Positions 43,249 to 52,475 of a DNA stretch of 64,000 bases are shown piece by piece. How positions within the stretch are numbered: position 1 is the first letter of the stretch; every line of letters begins with the position of its first letter. Position numbers and translations under genes: made by a program. Source of the stretch: Allobosea sp. Tri-44 (lineage in GTDB: Bacteria > Pseudomonadota > Alphaproteobacteria > Rhizobiales > Beijerinckiaceae); contig NZ_NBDP01000053.1 of the NCBI RefSeq assembly GCF_004123845.1, positions 372,001 through 436,000 of the forward strand, written 5' to 3'. The notes beneath the pieces were generated by a model. It worked only from the letters and a program-made list of their open reading frames with translations. It was not told the DNA's origin and ran no database searches.

Positions 43249-45252
43249 ATGACGACGCCCGCGATCGACCGCGCTTTGCACGAGCGGCTGGCCAACGCCA
43301 TCCGCTCGCTCGCCATGGATGGCGTCGAGCAGGCGAAGTCCGGCCATCCCGGTCTGCCGATGGGCGCGGCCGATGTCGCGACCGTGCTGTTCACGCGTAT
43401 CCTGAAATATGATGCGGCCGAGCCGCGCTGGCCCGACCGTGACCGTTTCGTGCTCTCGGCCGGCCACGGATCGATGCTGATCTACGCGCTGCTCTACCTC
43501 ACCGGCACGCCGGGCCTGGAGCTCGACGACCTCAAGAAATTCCGCCAACTCGAATCGAAGACGCCGGGCCATCCCGAGAACTTCATGACGCTCGGCGTCG
43601 AGACCACCACCGGCCCGCTCGGCCAGGGTCTCGCCACCGCCGTCGGCATGGCGATGGCCGAACGCATGCTCGCCGCCGAATTCGGCAAGAAGCTGGTCGA
43701 CCACAAGACCTATGTGCTCGCCTCCGACGGCGACCTGATGGAGGGCATCAGCCAGGAGGCGATCGCGCTCGCCGGCCATCAGAAGCTCAACAAGCTGATC
43801 GTGCTCTGGGACGATAATGGCATCTCGATCGACGGGCCGCTCTCGATCTCCGATTCGGTCGACCAGCTCGCCCGCTTCAAGGCCTGCGGCTGGAAGGCCG
43901 AGCGTGTCGACGGGCATGATCCCGATGCGATCGAGGCGGCGGTCCGCCGCGCCCAGAAGTCGAACAAGCCGACGCTGATCGCCTGCAAGACCGTGATCGG
44001 CTTTGGCGCGCCGAAGAAGGCCGGCACCTCCAAGGCGCATGGCGAGCCGCTCGGCGCCGAGGAACTCGCCGCCGCCAAGAAGGCGCTCGGCATCACCGGC
44101 GGGCCGTTCGAGGTCGCGGCTGATGTGCTCAAGGCTTGGCGCGGTTTTGGCGCCACCGGCTTCGCCGAGCGCAAGGAATGGAATGCGCGCCTCGCGGCGA
44201 CGTCCGGGCGCAAGCGCGGCGAGTTCGAGCGCCGGCTGGCCCACACGGTGCCGGCCAAGCTCGCCAAGACCCTCGTTGCCCACAAGAAGACGCTGGCCGC
44301 GAGCCCGGTCACGGTCGCGACCCGCAAGGCGTCCGAACTGGCACTGGATGTGATCGTGCCGGTGATGCCGGAGCTGGTCTCGGGCTCGGCCGATCTCACC
44401 CCGTCGAACAACACCCGCGCAAAGGGCTTCGAGGACTTCACGCCGAAGACCCCGAAGGGCCGCTATGTCCGCTACGGCATCCGCGAGCACGGCATGGCCG
44501 CGGCGATGAACGGTATCACGCTGCATGGCGGCTTCCGCACCGCCGGCGGCACCTTCCTGGTCTTCGCCGACTATGCCCGTCCGTCGATGCGGCTCGCCGC
44601 GCTGATGGGGCTGCCCGTCGTCTACGTCATGACCCATGATTCGATCGGCCTCGGCGAGGACGGTCCGACCCACCAGCCGGTCGAGCAGATCGCCTCCTTG
44701 CGCGCCATGCCGAACATGCGCGTGCTGCGTCCCGCCGATGCAATCGAGACGGCGGAAGCCTGGCAGATCGCGCTGGAGCGTACCGACGGGCCGACCGTGC
44801 TGGCGCTGTCGCGCCAGAACCTGACGCCGGTCCGCACCGACGCCTCGGCGACGAACCGTTCGGCCAAGGGCGCCTATGAGCTGCTGGCGGCCGAAGGGGG
44901 CACGGCGCAGGTCTCGCTCTTCGCCTCGGGCTCCGAGGTCGAGATTGCTGTCGCGGCCCGCAAGCTCCTGGCGGAAAAGGGCATTCGCGCCCGCGTCGTC
45001 TCTGTGCCCTCGCTCGAAGCGCTGCTGGAGCAGGACGATACGACCAAGGCCGGGATCATCGGCGAGGCACCGATCAAGATCGCGGTCGAGGCCGCCGTGC
45101 GCTTTGGCTGGGATGGCGTGATCGGCGCCGATGGCGGCTTTATCGGCATGTCCTCCTTCGGGGCGAGCGGCCCCTACAAGGAAGTCTATAAGCATTTCGG
45201 CATCACGCCGGAGGCGGTGGCCGAGGCGGCGATCAAACGTCACAACGGCTGA
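43249..45252 (+). CDS. tkt: transketolase
   Basis: A 667-residue thiamine-diphosphate enzyme; start at the ATG at 43249. Signature segments include AKSGHPGLPMGAADVATVLF, GHGSMLIYALLYLTG and TTGPLGQGLATAVGMAMAE, with FRTAGGTFLVFADYARPS and HDSIGLGEDGPTHQP in the pyrimidine domain. It moves two-carbon units in the pentose phosphate and Calvin pathways. It is first in a glycolytic/CBB-type gene cluster with gap, pgk and fba. Confidence 0.97.
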   Translation: MTTPAIDRALHERLANAIRSLAMDGVEQAKSGHPGLPMGAADVATVLFTRILKYDAAEPRWPDRDRFVLSAGHGSMLIYALLYLTGTPGLELDDLKKFRQLESKTPGHPENFMTLGVETTTGPLGQGLATAVGMAMAERMLAAEFGKKLVDHKTYVLASDGDLMEGISQEAIALAGHQKLNKLIVLWDDNGISIDGPLSISDSVDQLARFKACGWKAERVDGHDPDAIEAAVRRAQKSNKPTLIACKTVIGFGAPKKAGTSKAHGEPLGAEELAAAKKALGITGGPFEVAADVLKAWRGFGATGFAERKEWNARLAATSGRKRGEFERRLAHTVPAKLAKTLVAHKKTLAASPVTVATRKASELALDVIVPVMPELVSGSADLTPSNNTRAKGFEDFTPKTPKGRYVRYGIREHGMAAAMNGITLHGGFRTAGGTFLVFADYARPSMRLAALMGLPVVYVMTHDSIGLGEDGPTHQPVEQIASLRAMPNMRVLRPADAIETAEAWQIALERTDGPTVLALSRQNLTPVRTDASATNRSAKGAYELLAAEGGTAQVSLFASGSEVEIAVAARKLLAEKGIRARVVSVPSLEALLEQDDTTKAGIIGEAPIKIAVEAAVRFGWDGVIGADGGFIGMSSFGASGPYKEVYKHFGITPEAVAEAAIKRHNG

Positions 45253-45361
45253 GTTTCCTTGAAATTTTTAAGGCCTGCCCTTGCGTTCCGCCATGGTTTG
45301 GCCGATTTGCCCGCGTGAATGACGCCGGTCCTGCCGGCGAATGGCGAAGGAGAGGATTGAG

Positions 45362-46372
<1,011 letters not shown>

Positions 46373-46442
46373 CGCACTCTCCCATCGCAGCCGCGCTTAC
46401 CCGGCGCGGCTGTGCCTGCACCGCCGAGGAACGGACCGCGCA

Positions 46443-46907
46443 ATGAACAAGATCGAGCCGACCGTCGCCACGCCGGCCACGCCGACCGAGACCATTACCG
46501 TACCGCCGGCGCCGAGCATGGCCGAGATCGCCGCATCGCGCGTCGCCGAGGCGAAGCCGGCCGAGCCGCTGTCCGCCAGCGATCCGCGCAAGCTCGACCA
46601 ACTCTCCCGGATCGAGGACAAGGCGGCCCGGATCGAAGAGAAGTTCGCGCGCTACGAGGCGGTGCTGACCCGCGCCGAGGCTTCGCTCGATCGCAGCGCC
46701 CAGAAGGTCGAGCTCGCCGCCGGCACCATGGACTTCGCCGGCCTGCGCGAGGAGCTCTCGGCGCTGCGCCAGCGTGTCAGCGCCACGCCGCGCTTCGGGG
46801 CGCTGCTGCTCACCGGCATCGTCACGGCGATCCTGACGGTCATCCTGACGGTGATCGTGCTGAAGGCCGGCGTTCCCGGCGTGCTGCCGCCGATCCTGCC
46901 GCGATGA
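46443..46907 (+). CDS. tail-anchored coiled-coil protein of unknown function
   Basis: A 154-residue protein. The first 60 residues are Pro/Ala/Thr-rich and disordered (TPATPTETITVPPAPS). A coiled coil follows (LDQLSRIEDKAARIEEKFARYEAVL, given as its start). A single hydrophobic helix near the C-terminus (LLLTGIVTAILTVILTVIVL) would anchor it in the inner membrane with the N-terminus in the cytosol. I do not know its family. The next gene starts within its stop (ATGA). Confidence 0.72.
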   Translation: MNKIEPTVATPATPTETITVPPAPSMAEIAASRVAEAKPAEPLSASDPRKLDQLSRIEDKAARIEEKFARYEAVLTRAEASLDRSAQKVELAAGTMDFAGLREELSALRQRVSATPRFGALLLTGIVTAILTVILTVIVLKAGVPGVLPPILPR

Positions 46908-47473
46908 GCTTTCGCCCGGCCGCCGATCTCGCGGGCGGGCGCAATGTCCGCTGGCGGGCGCTGGAAGGCGACGGGCTCGAACATCTCACCCTGCGAGCGG
47001 AGGCGAACGGCTTTCGCGCCGATGCCGTGCTGGTCGGCGAGCGTGACGGAAAGCGCTACGGCGCGACCTATCGGATCGACTGCGATCCCGATTTCACGGT
47101 CCGCTCCTTCGAGATCACGACGACCGGTGGCCGTCGTCTCGCCATGACACGGCGCGACGGCGCCTGGCACGACAGGGCGCGCGGCCATCTGCCGGCCTTC
47201 GACGCCTGCATCGACATCGACCTCTCCGCCACGCCGTTCACCAATACGCTGCCGATCCGCCGCTGCGCCTGGCAGCTAGGCCTGCAACGGCGCATCGCCA
47301 TGCTGTTCGTGCCGTTCGACAGCTTCGAGCCCTTCGTGACCGAGCAGGTCTATACCTGTCTTGCACTAAAGCTCTTCCGGTTCGAGACGGCCGATGGCAG
47401 TTTCAGCGCCGAGCTTCCGGTCGACGAGGACGGCCTCGTCATGGATTATCCCAGCCTGTTTCAACGCTTGTAA
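46904..47473 (+). CDS. putative glycolipid-binding protein (DUF1089-like)
   Basis: A 189-residue protein. WRALEGDGLEHLTLR, YRIDCDPDFTVRSFEI and CIDIDLSATPFTNTLPIRR are typical of the DUF1089 putative glycolipid-binding family. No signal peptide, so cytosolic. It is translationally coupled to the tail-anchored gene, and both sit between gap and pgk. Its role is unknown. Confidence 0.82.
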   Translation: MSFRPAADLAGGRNVRWRALEGDGLEHLTLRAEANGFRADAVLVGERDGKRYGATYRIDCDPDFTVRSFEITTTGGRRLAMTRRDGAWHDRARGHLPAFDACIDIDLSATPFTNTLPIRRCAWQLGLQRRIAMLFVPFDSFEPFVTEQVYTCLALKLFRFETADGSFSAELPVDEDGLVMDYPSLFQRL

Positions 47474-47484
47474 GAGAGTTCTCC

Positions 47485-48678
47485 ATGCCTGCTTTCCGCA
47501 CCCTCGACGACGCCGATCTCGCCGGCAAGCGCGTCCTCGTCCGTGTCGACCTCAACGTGCCGACGGAGGAGGGCAGGGTCACCGACACCACTCGCATCGA
47601 CCGGATCCTGCCGACGATCCGCGAGATCGCGCAGAAGGGCGGCAAGGTCGTCCTGCTGGCGCATTTCGGCCGGCCGAAGGGGCGCGACGAGAAGAACAGC
47701 CTGCGGCAGGTCGTGCCGGCGCTGGCGCATGCGCTCGGCCAGCCGGTGATCTTCGTCGGCGACTGCATCGGCCAGGAAGCGCCGAAGGCGATCGCCGCCG
47801 CCAAGAATGGCGAAATCCTGCTGCTCGAGAACACCCGCTTCCATGCCGGCGACGAGGCGAATGATCCCGAGTTCGTCAAGGCGCTCGCCGCCAATGGCGA
47901 TCTCTATGTCAACGACGCCTTCTCGGCCGCGCATCGTGCCCATGCCTCGACGGAAGGGCTGGCGCATCTGCTCCCAGCCTATGCGGGGCGCGCCATGCAA
48001 GCCGAGCTCGAGGCACTCTCGTCCGGGCTCGACAACCCGGCGCGGCCGGTGATGGCGATCGTCGGCGGCGCCAAGGTCTCGACCAAGCTCGAATTGCTGG
48101 GGAACCTCGTGCAGAAGGTCGATGTGCTCGTCATCGGCGGCGGCATGGCCAACACCTTCCTCGCCGCGCGCGGCGTCAATGTCGGCAAGTCGCTCTGCGA
48201 GCATGATCTCGCCGGTACCGCCCGCGAGATCGAGGCGAAGGCCAAGGCGGCCGGCTGCGAGATCATTCTGCCGGTCGATGCGCTGGTCGCCCGCGAGTTC
48301 AGGGCCCATCCGGGCCATCGCGTCGTCTCGATCGGCGAAGTCGGGGCGGACGAGATGATCCTCGATGCAGGCCCGCTCAGCGTCGCCGAGGTCGTGCTCA
48401 AGCTCAATACCGTGAAGACGGTCGTCTGGAACGGTCCGTTCGGCGCATTCGAGCTGCCGCCCTTCGACACGGCGACCGTCGCGGTCGCCAAGGCCGTGGC
48501 GGAGCGCGTCCGGGACGGCAAGCTCGTCGCGGTCGCCGGTGGCGGCGACACGGTCGCGGCGATGAACCATGCGGGCGTCGCCGAAGACCTGACCTATGTC
48601 TCGACCGCGGGCGGCGCCTTCCTCGAATGGATGGAAGGCAAGGCCCTGCCGGGCGTCGAGGCACTGCGGAAGGGCTGA
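47485..48678 (+). CDS. pgk: phosphoglycerate kinase
   Basis: A 397-residue kinase. VLVRVDLNVPTEEGRV, AHFGRPKGRDEKNS, ENTRFHAGDEAND, YVNDAFSAAHRAHAST, IVGGAKVSTKLELLGNL and AVAGGGDTVAAM are diagnostic. It makes ATP from 1,3-bisphosphoglycerate or the reverse. It starts 11 bases past the DUF1089 gene, within the carbon cluster. Confidence 0.98.
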   Translation: MPAFRTLDDADLAGKRVLVRVDLNVPTEEGRVTDTTRIDRILPTIREIAQKGGKVVLLAHFGRPKGRDEKNSLRQVVPALAHALGQPVIFVGDCIGQEAPKAIAAAKNGEILLLENTRFHAGDEANDPEFVKALAANGDLYVNDAFSAAHRAHASTEGLAHLLPAYAGRAMQAELEALSSGLDNPARPVMAIVGGAKVSTKLELLGNLVQKVDVLVIGGGMANTFLAARGVNVGKSLCEHDLAGTAREIEAKAKAAGCEIILPVDALVAREFRAHPGHRVVSIGEVGADEMILDAGPLSVAEVVLKLNTVKTVVWNGPFGAFELPPFDTATVAVAKAVAERVRDGKLVAVAGGGDTVAAMNHAGVAEDLTYVSTAGGAFLEWMEGKALPGVEALRKG

Positions 48679-48764
48679 TCGGCGGCGCAGCTTCCGGTTG
48701 CGTGAGGCGATGTTTATGCTATGTTCTCGTTACGGCATGACGATTTCGCTGGAGCCACTATGCG

Positions 48765-49001
48765 ATGAGCGAGAATGTCCAGACTGCAATGTTCGAGATT
48801 CTGAAAAGGCTTCAGAGCGACTTTGCGTCTTTCCGGTCCGAAACGAGCGAGCGTTTCGAGCGGCTGGAGGACCTCGTCCGCAAGCAGCGCCGTGATACGG
48901 CCGGTCTGCTCGTCATGGCCAAGGCTGTGACGGGCGACTTTGCCGAGCAGGTCGCGGCAATTGAAGAGCGCGCGAGGGTTCTGGAAGCGCGCGGGCGCTG
49001 A
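48765..49001 (+). CDS. small coiled-coil protein of unknown function
   Basis: A 78-residue protein: MSENVQTAMFEILKRLQSDF, then FRSETSERFERLEDLVRKQRR and a C-terminal helix. It lies between pgk and fba. I do not recognise it. The predicted helical, charged content and the correct codon pattern make it a plausible gene; no strong ribosome site is visible. Confidence 0.55.
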   Translation: MSENVQTAMFEILKRLQSDFASFRSETSERFERLEDLVRKQRRDTAGLLVMAKAVTGDFAEQVAAIEERARVLEARGR

Positions 49002-49094
49002 TCGCATTCACTTTTTTGGCCGGTTTCGCTTTGCGTCCGCCACAGTTCGATTCTAAACCCTCCAGATAAAGCAGAGCCCAACCGGAGGATCATC

Positions 49095-50177
49095 GTGGCC
49101 CGCATCACGCTTCGCCAATTGCTCGACCATGCTGCCGAGAACGACTACGGCGTTCCGGCCTTCAACATCAACAACATGGAGCAGGCGCTCGCGATCATGG
49201 CGGCGGCGGATGCGACGGACGCGCCGGTGATCATCCAGGCCTCGCGCGGGGCGCGCTCCTACGCCAACGACATCATGCTCAAGCACATGATGGACGCCGT
49301 CACCGAGATCTATCCGCATATCCCGGTCTGTGTGCATCTCGACCATGGCAACGAGCCGGCAACCTGCATGACCGCGATCCAGGCCGGCTTCACCTCGGTG
49401 ATGATGGACGGCTCGCTCAAGGCTGACGGCAAGACGCCGGGTGACTGGGACTACAATGTCGGCGTGACCAAGACCGTCACCGAGATGTCCCATCTCGGCG
49501 GCATCTCCGTCGAAGGAGAGCTCGGTGTCTTGGGCTCGCTTGAAAGCGGCGAGGGCGAGAAGGAGGACGGCCACGGGTTCGAGGGCAAGCTCAGCCACGA
49601 CCAACTCCTGACCAACCCGGACGAAGCCGTGAAGTTCGTCGCCGAGACCAAGGTCGACGCGCTCGCCATCGCCATGGGCACCTCGCACGGCGCCTACAAG
49701 TTCACCCGCAAGCCTGACGGCGCGATCCTGGCGATGCATGTCATCGAGGAGATCCACAAGAAGCTGCCGAACATGCACCTCGTCATGCACGGCTCCTCCT
49801 CAGTGCCGCAGGACCTGCAGGACGTCATCAACCAGTACGGCGGCAAGATGCCCCAGACCTGGGGTGTGCCGGTCGAGGAGATCCAGCGCGGCATCAAGCA
49901 CGGCGTGCGCAAGATCAACATCGACACCGACAACCGGATGGCGATGACCGGCCAGATCCGCAAGATCCTGTCCGAGAATCCCGGCGAGTTCGATCCGCGC
50001 AAGTATCTGAAGCCGGCGATGGAAGCCATGACCGCGCTCTGCAAGAAGCGGCTGGAGGAGTTCAACACCGCCGGCCAGGCCTCGAAGATCAAGCGCGTCA
50101 TCACGCTGGCGGACATGGCCAAGCGCTACGCCAAGGGCGAGCTCGATCCGACCTTCGGTGCCAAGAAGGCGGCGTAG
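49095..50177 (+). CDS. fba: class II fructose-bisphosphate aldolase (Calvin-cycle subtype)
   Basis: A 360-residue zinc-dependent aldolase, GTG start after CCGGAGG. Active-site segments are VCVHLDHGNEPATC (zinc histidine), VMMDGSL, GHGFEGKLSHDQLLTNP and AIAMGTSHGAYKF. The family subtype with the HDQLLTNPDEAV insertion is the CbbA/Calvin type. It cleaves or forms fructose-1,6-bisphosphate. Last gene of the carbon cluster, ending at a repeat element and the terminator at 50316-50342. Confidence 0.96.
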   Translation: MARITLRQLLDHAAENDYGVPAFNINNMEQALAIMAAADATDAPVIIQASRGARSYANDIMLKHMMDAVTEIYPHIPVCVHLDHGNEPATCMTAIQAGFTSVMMDGSLKADGKTPGDWDYNVGVTKTVTEMSHLGGISVEGELGVLGSLESGEGEKEDGHGFEGKLSHDQLLTNPDEAVKFVAETKVDALAIAMGTSHGAYKFTRKPDGAILAMHVIEEIHKKLPNMHLVMHGSSSVPQDLQDVINQYGGKMPQTWGVPVEEIQRGIKHGVRKINIDTDNRMAMTGQIRKILSENPGEFDPRKYLKPAMEAMTALCKKRLEEFNTAGQASKIKRVITLADMAKRYAKGELDPTFGAKKAA

Positions 50178-50200
50178 TTAGCTGCTGAAAACGCCGCATC

Positions 50201-50290
50201 CGTCATGGTCGGGCTTGTCCCGACCACCACGTCTTTGCTGGTCGCGCGGTGTTCAAGACGTGGATGCTCGGCACAAGGCCGAGCATGACG
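50201..50290. repeat. palindromic intergenic element, outer arms CGTCATG/CATGACG
   Basis: Two hairpins face each other: GGTCGGG/CCCGACC and ATGCTCGGC/GCCGAGCAT, bounded by CGTCAT and ATGACG. The same plan with closely related bases occurs at 54752-54844. Such elements are scattered in Hyphomicrobiales genomes. Confidence 0.65.
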
Positions 50291-50315
50291 GCAGTGTCAC
50301 ATGATGGTTTACAAA

Positions 50316-50342
50316 AAAACGCCCGGCTGTGCCGGGCGTTTT
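50316..50342. terminator. bidirectional terminator between fba and phoX
   Basis: The arms AAAACGCCCGG and CCGGGCGTTTT (11 bp perfect) around CTGTG, with A and T tracts on both sides. It can serve fba and the convergent phoX. Confidence 0.9.
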
Positions 50343-50393
50343 CATTTCAGGAAATGGTGGGGTCAGGCCCGACCATGACCGGTTGCCAGTCGC

Positions 50394-52397
50394 TCACACG
50401 CCGATCTTGCCGCCGCCGCGCTTGGTGATCGCCACCACCGAAGGACGCGTCGGCATGTCGGGCTTGAAGTCCGGCCAGCGGGTCGAGAGGTCCTCGTAAT
50501 AGGAGCGGCGGCCGAAGGCGGGCCAGTCCGGGCCATCGTCGCCCGGATGCTGGACGGCGACGAAAGCCGTCGTGTCATCCGGCGTGAAGCAGGGGCCGCA
50601 GAGTTCGGCGCCGTGCGGCACGCGGTAGAACAGCTTCGAGGTGCGGCGCGCCTCGCCTTCGGTATCGACCGCCCAGAGCCCGTCGGTGCGGCCGGTCTCG
50701 GGGAAGCCGTTGCCGTCGGTCGAGATCCAGAGGCGCCCGGCGGAATCGACCACGGCATTGTCGGGCATGCCGAACCAGCCGTTCTTGCTGGTCTCAGTCG
50801 AGAAGGTCGCTCCAACCGCCGCGACGGAAGGATCGCCGCATTTCAGCAGGATCTCCCATTTGCCCTTCGTCGCGGTGTGGTCGCCGCCGTCCTCGATGAT
50901 CTCGACGATATGGCCGAAGGCGTTCTTGGCGCGCGGATTGGCGGCGTCGACCTGCGCGTCGGTGCGGTTGGTGTTATTGGTCAGCATGACGTAGACGCGG
51001 CCGGTAACCGGATTGGGCGTGATGTCCTCGGGCCTGTCCATCTTGGTCGCGCCGAGCAGGTCGCCGGCGCGGCGCGTCTCGATCAGCACGTCGGCCTGAC
51101 TCTGGAAGCCGTTCGCCGCCGTCAGCGGCCCCTGGCCGAAGACCAGCGGCAGCCAGGCGACGCCGCCATCAGCGTCGAAGCGGGCGACATAGAGCGTGCC
51201 GGCGTCGAAAAGGTCCATGTTGGCGGCGCGGTTGTTGGGGTCGAAGCGGCCGGCGGTCACGAATTTGTAGACGTAGTCGAAGCGCTCGTCGTCGCCGAGA
51301 TAGACCACGACCTGACCATTCTTCGCGACGATGTTGTCGGCGCCTTCATGCTTGAAGCGGCCGAGCGCCGTGCGCTTCTTCGGAACCGAATTCGGATCGA
51401 GCGGGTCGACCTCGACGATCCAGCCGAAACGATTCGCTTCGTTGGGCTCCTTGGCGAGGTCGAAGCGCTCCTCGAAACGTCCCCAGGCATAGGGCGCGGA
51501 CGGAATGGCCATGCGCTTGTAGTTGGCCTCCTCGCGATGGCCGTCCGGCAGCTTGCCGGAGAAATAACCGTGCACGTTCTCCTCGCCGGTGACGAAGGTG
51601 CCCCAGGGCGTCAGTGCGCCGGCGCAGTTGTTGATCGTGCCGAAGACTTTCTTGCCGCTCGCGTCGGCGTTGGTCTTGACGCGATCGGAGCCGGTGACGG
51701 GACCCGAGAGCTGCATCTCGGTCGCGACGGTGATGCGGCGATTGTACTTTGAATCCTTCACCAGTGCCCATCTGCCGTCGATCTTGCGGATTTCGGCGAC
51801 GGTCGCGCCATGCGCCATCGCCTCGATCTCGAAACGCTCCTTGGTCGCGTTCTTCATTACCGGCTTGCCGTCCTTTATCTCGACGACGCCGGGGAACATC
51901 AGATGCGGGTTGGTGTACTCGTGGTTGACGAAGAGCAGGCCGTGGGCCGAGGGGTCGGCAGCGCCGGGCATCGGCGTGTAGCCGACGAAGTCGTTATTGT
52001 AGCCGAACTGCCTGGACTGGGCATCGGCCGTCTGCTTGGCCGGGTCGAATTCCGGCGCGCCGGCAACGATCGGATCGCCCCAGCGCAGCAGCACGTCGGC
52101 CTGATAGCCTTCCGCGACATGGTGGTCCGCATCGACCCCGGCTTCGACTTCCTTGAAGCTGAAGGCGGAGCCCTTCGCCTGGGCCTTGGCCTCCTCGGCG
52201 GTCGCCAGCGCGGCCGCGCCAACCGTCGCCGAAATGGCGGAGACGGCGAGCGCGCCCTTGAGCAGGCCGCGACGCGAGAAGCGCTGGCCGATCAGTTCGC
52301 CCATGGTCGGGTTGGCGGACTGGTTCTGCGGTGGCGCGTCGTCATGCTCGAGCATGCTGGCGCCGAAAGTGGATTCGTACTGGGTCTCTTCGGTCAT
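50394..52397 (-). CDS. phoX: PhoX-family alkaline phosphatase
   Basis: A 667-residue protein with a twin-arginine export signal whose SRRGLLKGALAVSAISATVG lies near residue 42 after an acidic N-terminal extension. Family motifs include DPSAHGLLFVNHEYTNPHL, GTINNCAGALTPWGTFVTGEEN, and PEDITPNPVTGRVYVMLTNN. PhoX is a calcium- and iron-dependent phosphatase of the periplasm, used for phosphate scavenging. The promoter region has a dyad and a PHO-box-like sequence. Confidence 0.93.
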   Translation of the reverse strand: MTEETQYESTFGASMLEHDDAPPQNQSANPTMGELIGQRFSRRGLLKGALAVSAISATVGAAALATAEEAKAQAKGSAFSFKEVEAGVDADHHVAEGYQADVLLRWGDPIVAGAPEFDPAKQTADAQSRQFGYNNDFVGYTPMPGAADPSAHGLLFVNHEYTNPHLMFPGVVEIKDGKPVMKNATKERFEIEAMAHGATVAEIRKIDGRWALVKDSKYNRRITVATEMQLSGPVTGSDRVKTNADASGKKVFGTINNCAGALTPWGTFVTGEENVHGYFSGKLPDGHREEANYKRMAIPSAPYAWGRFEERFDLAKEPNEANRFGWIVEVDPLDPNSVPKKRTALGRFKHEGADNIVAKNGQVVVYLGDDERFDYVYKFVTAGRFDPNNRAANMDLFDAGTLYVARFDADGGVAWLPLVFGQGPLTAANGFQSQADVLIETRRAGDLLGATKMDRPEDITPNPVTGRVYVMLTNNTNRTDAQVDAANPRAKNAFGHIVEIIEDGGDHTATKGKWEILLKCGDPSVAAVGATFSTETSKNGWFGMPDNAVVDSAGRLWISTDGNGFPETGRTDGLWAVDTEGEARRTSKLFYRVPHGAELCGPCFTPDDTTAFVAVQHPGDDGPDWPAFGRRSYYEDLSTRWPDFKPDMPTRPSVVAITKRGGGKIGV

Positions 52398-52427
52398 GAC
52401 CGGCCCCTCCTGTCACACAAGCTAGAA

Positions 52428-52457
52428 TGACTCAAAACTATGAGTCACGCTTGACAG
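52428..52457 (-). promoter_or_regulatory. dyad and weak PHO-box-like site upstream of phoX
   Basis: TGACTCA (52428-52434) and TGAGTCA (52441-52447) arms, both containing GANTC, overlap a minus-strand CTGTCA-containing stretch (52440-52457) whose second half matches the PHO box poorly. The phoX start is at 52397. Pho control is expected for this family but not proven by the site. Confidence 0.35.
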
Positions 52458-52475
52458 ATCGGTGACGGCCGATGC

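Noticed and set aside
43195..45243. 682-residue minus-strand frame opposite tkt
   Set aside because: Antisense to transketolase, whose motifs are intact; long frames of this sort are common in G+C-rich DNA.
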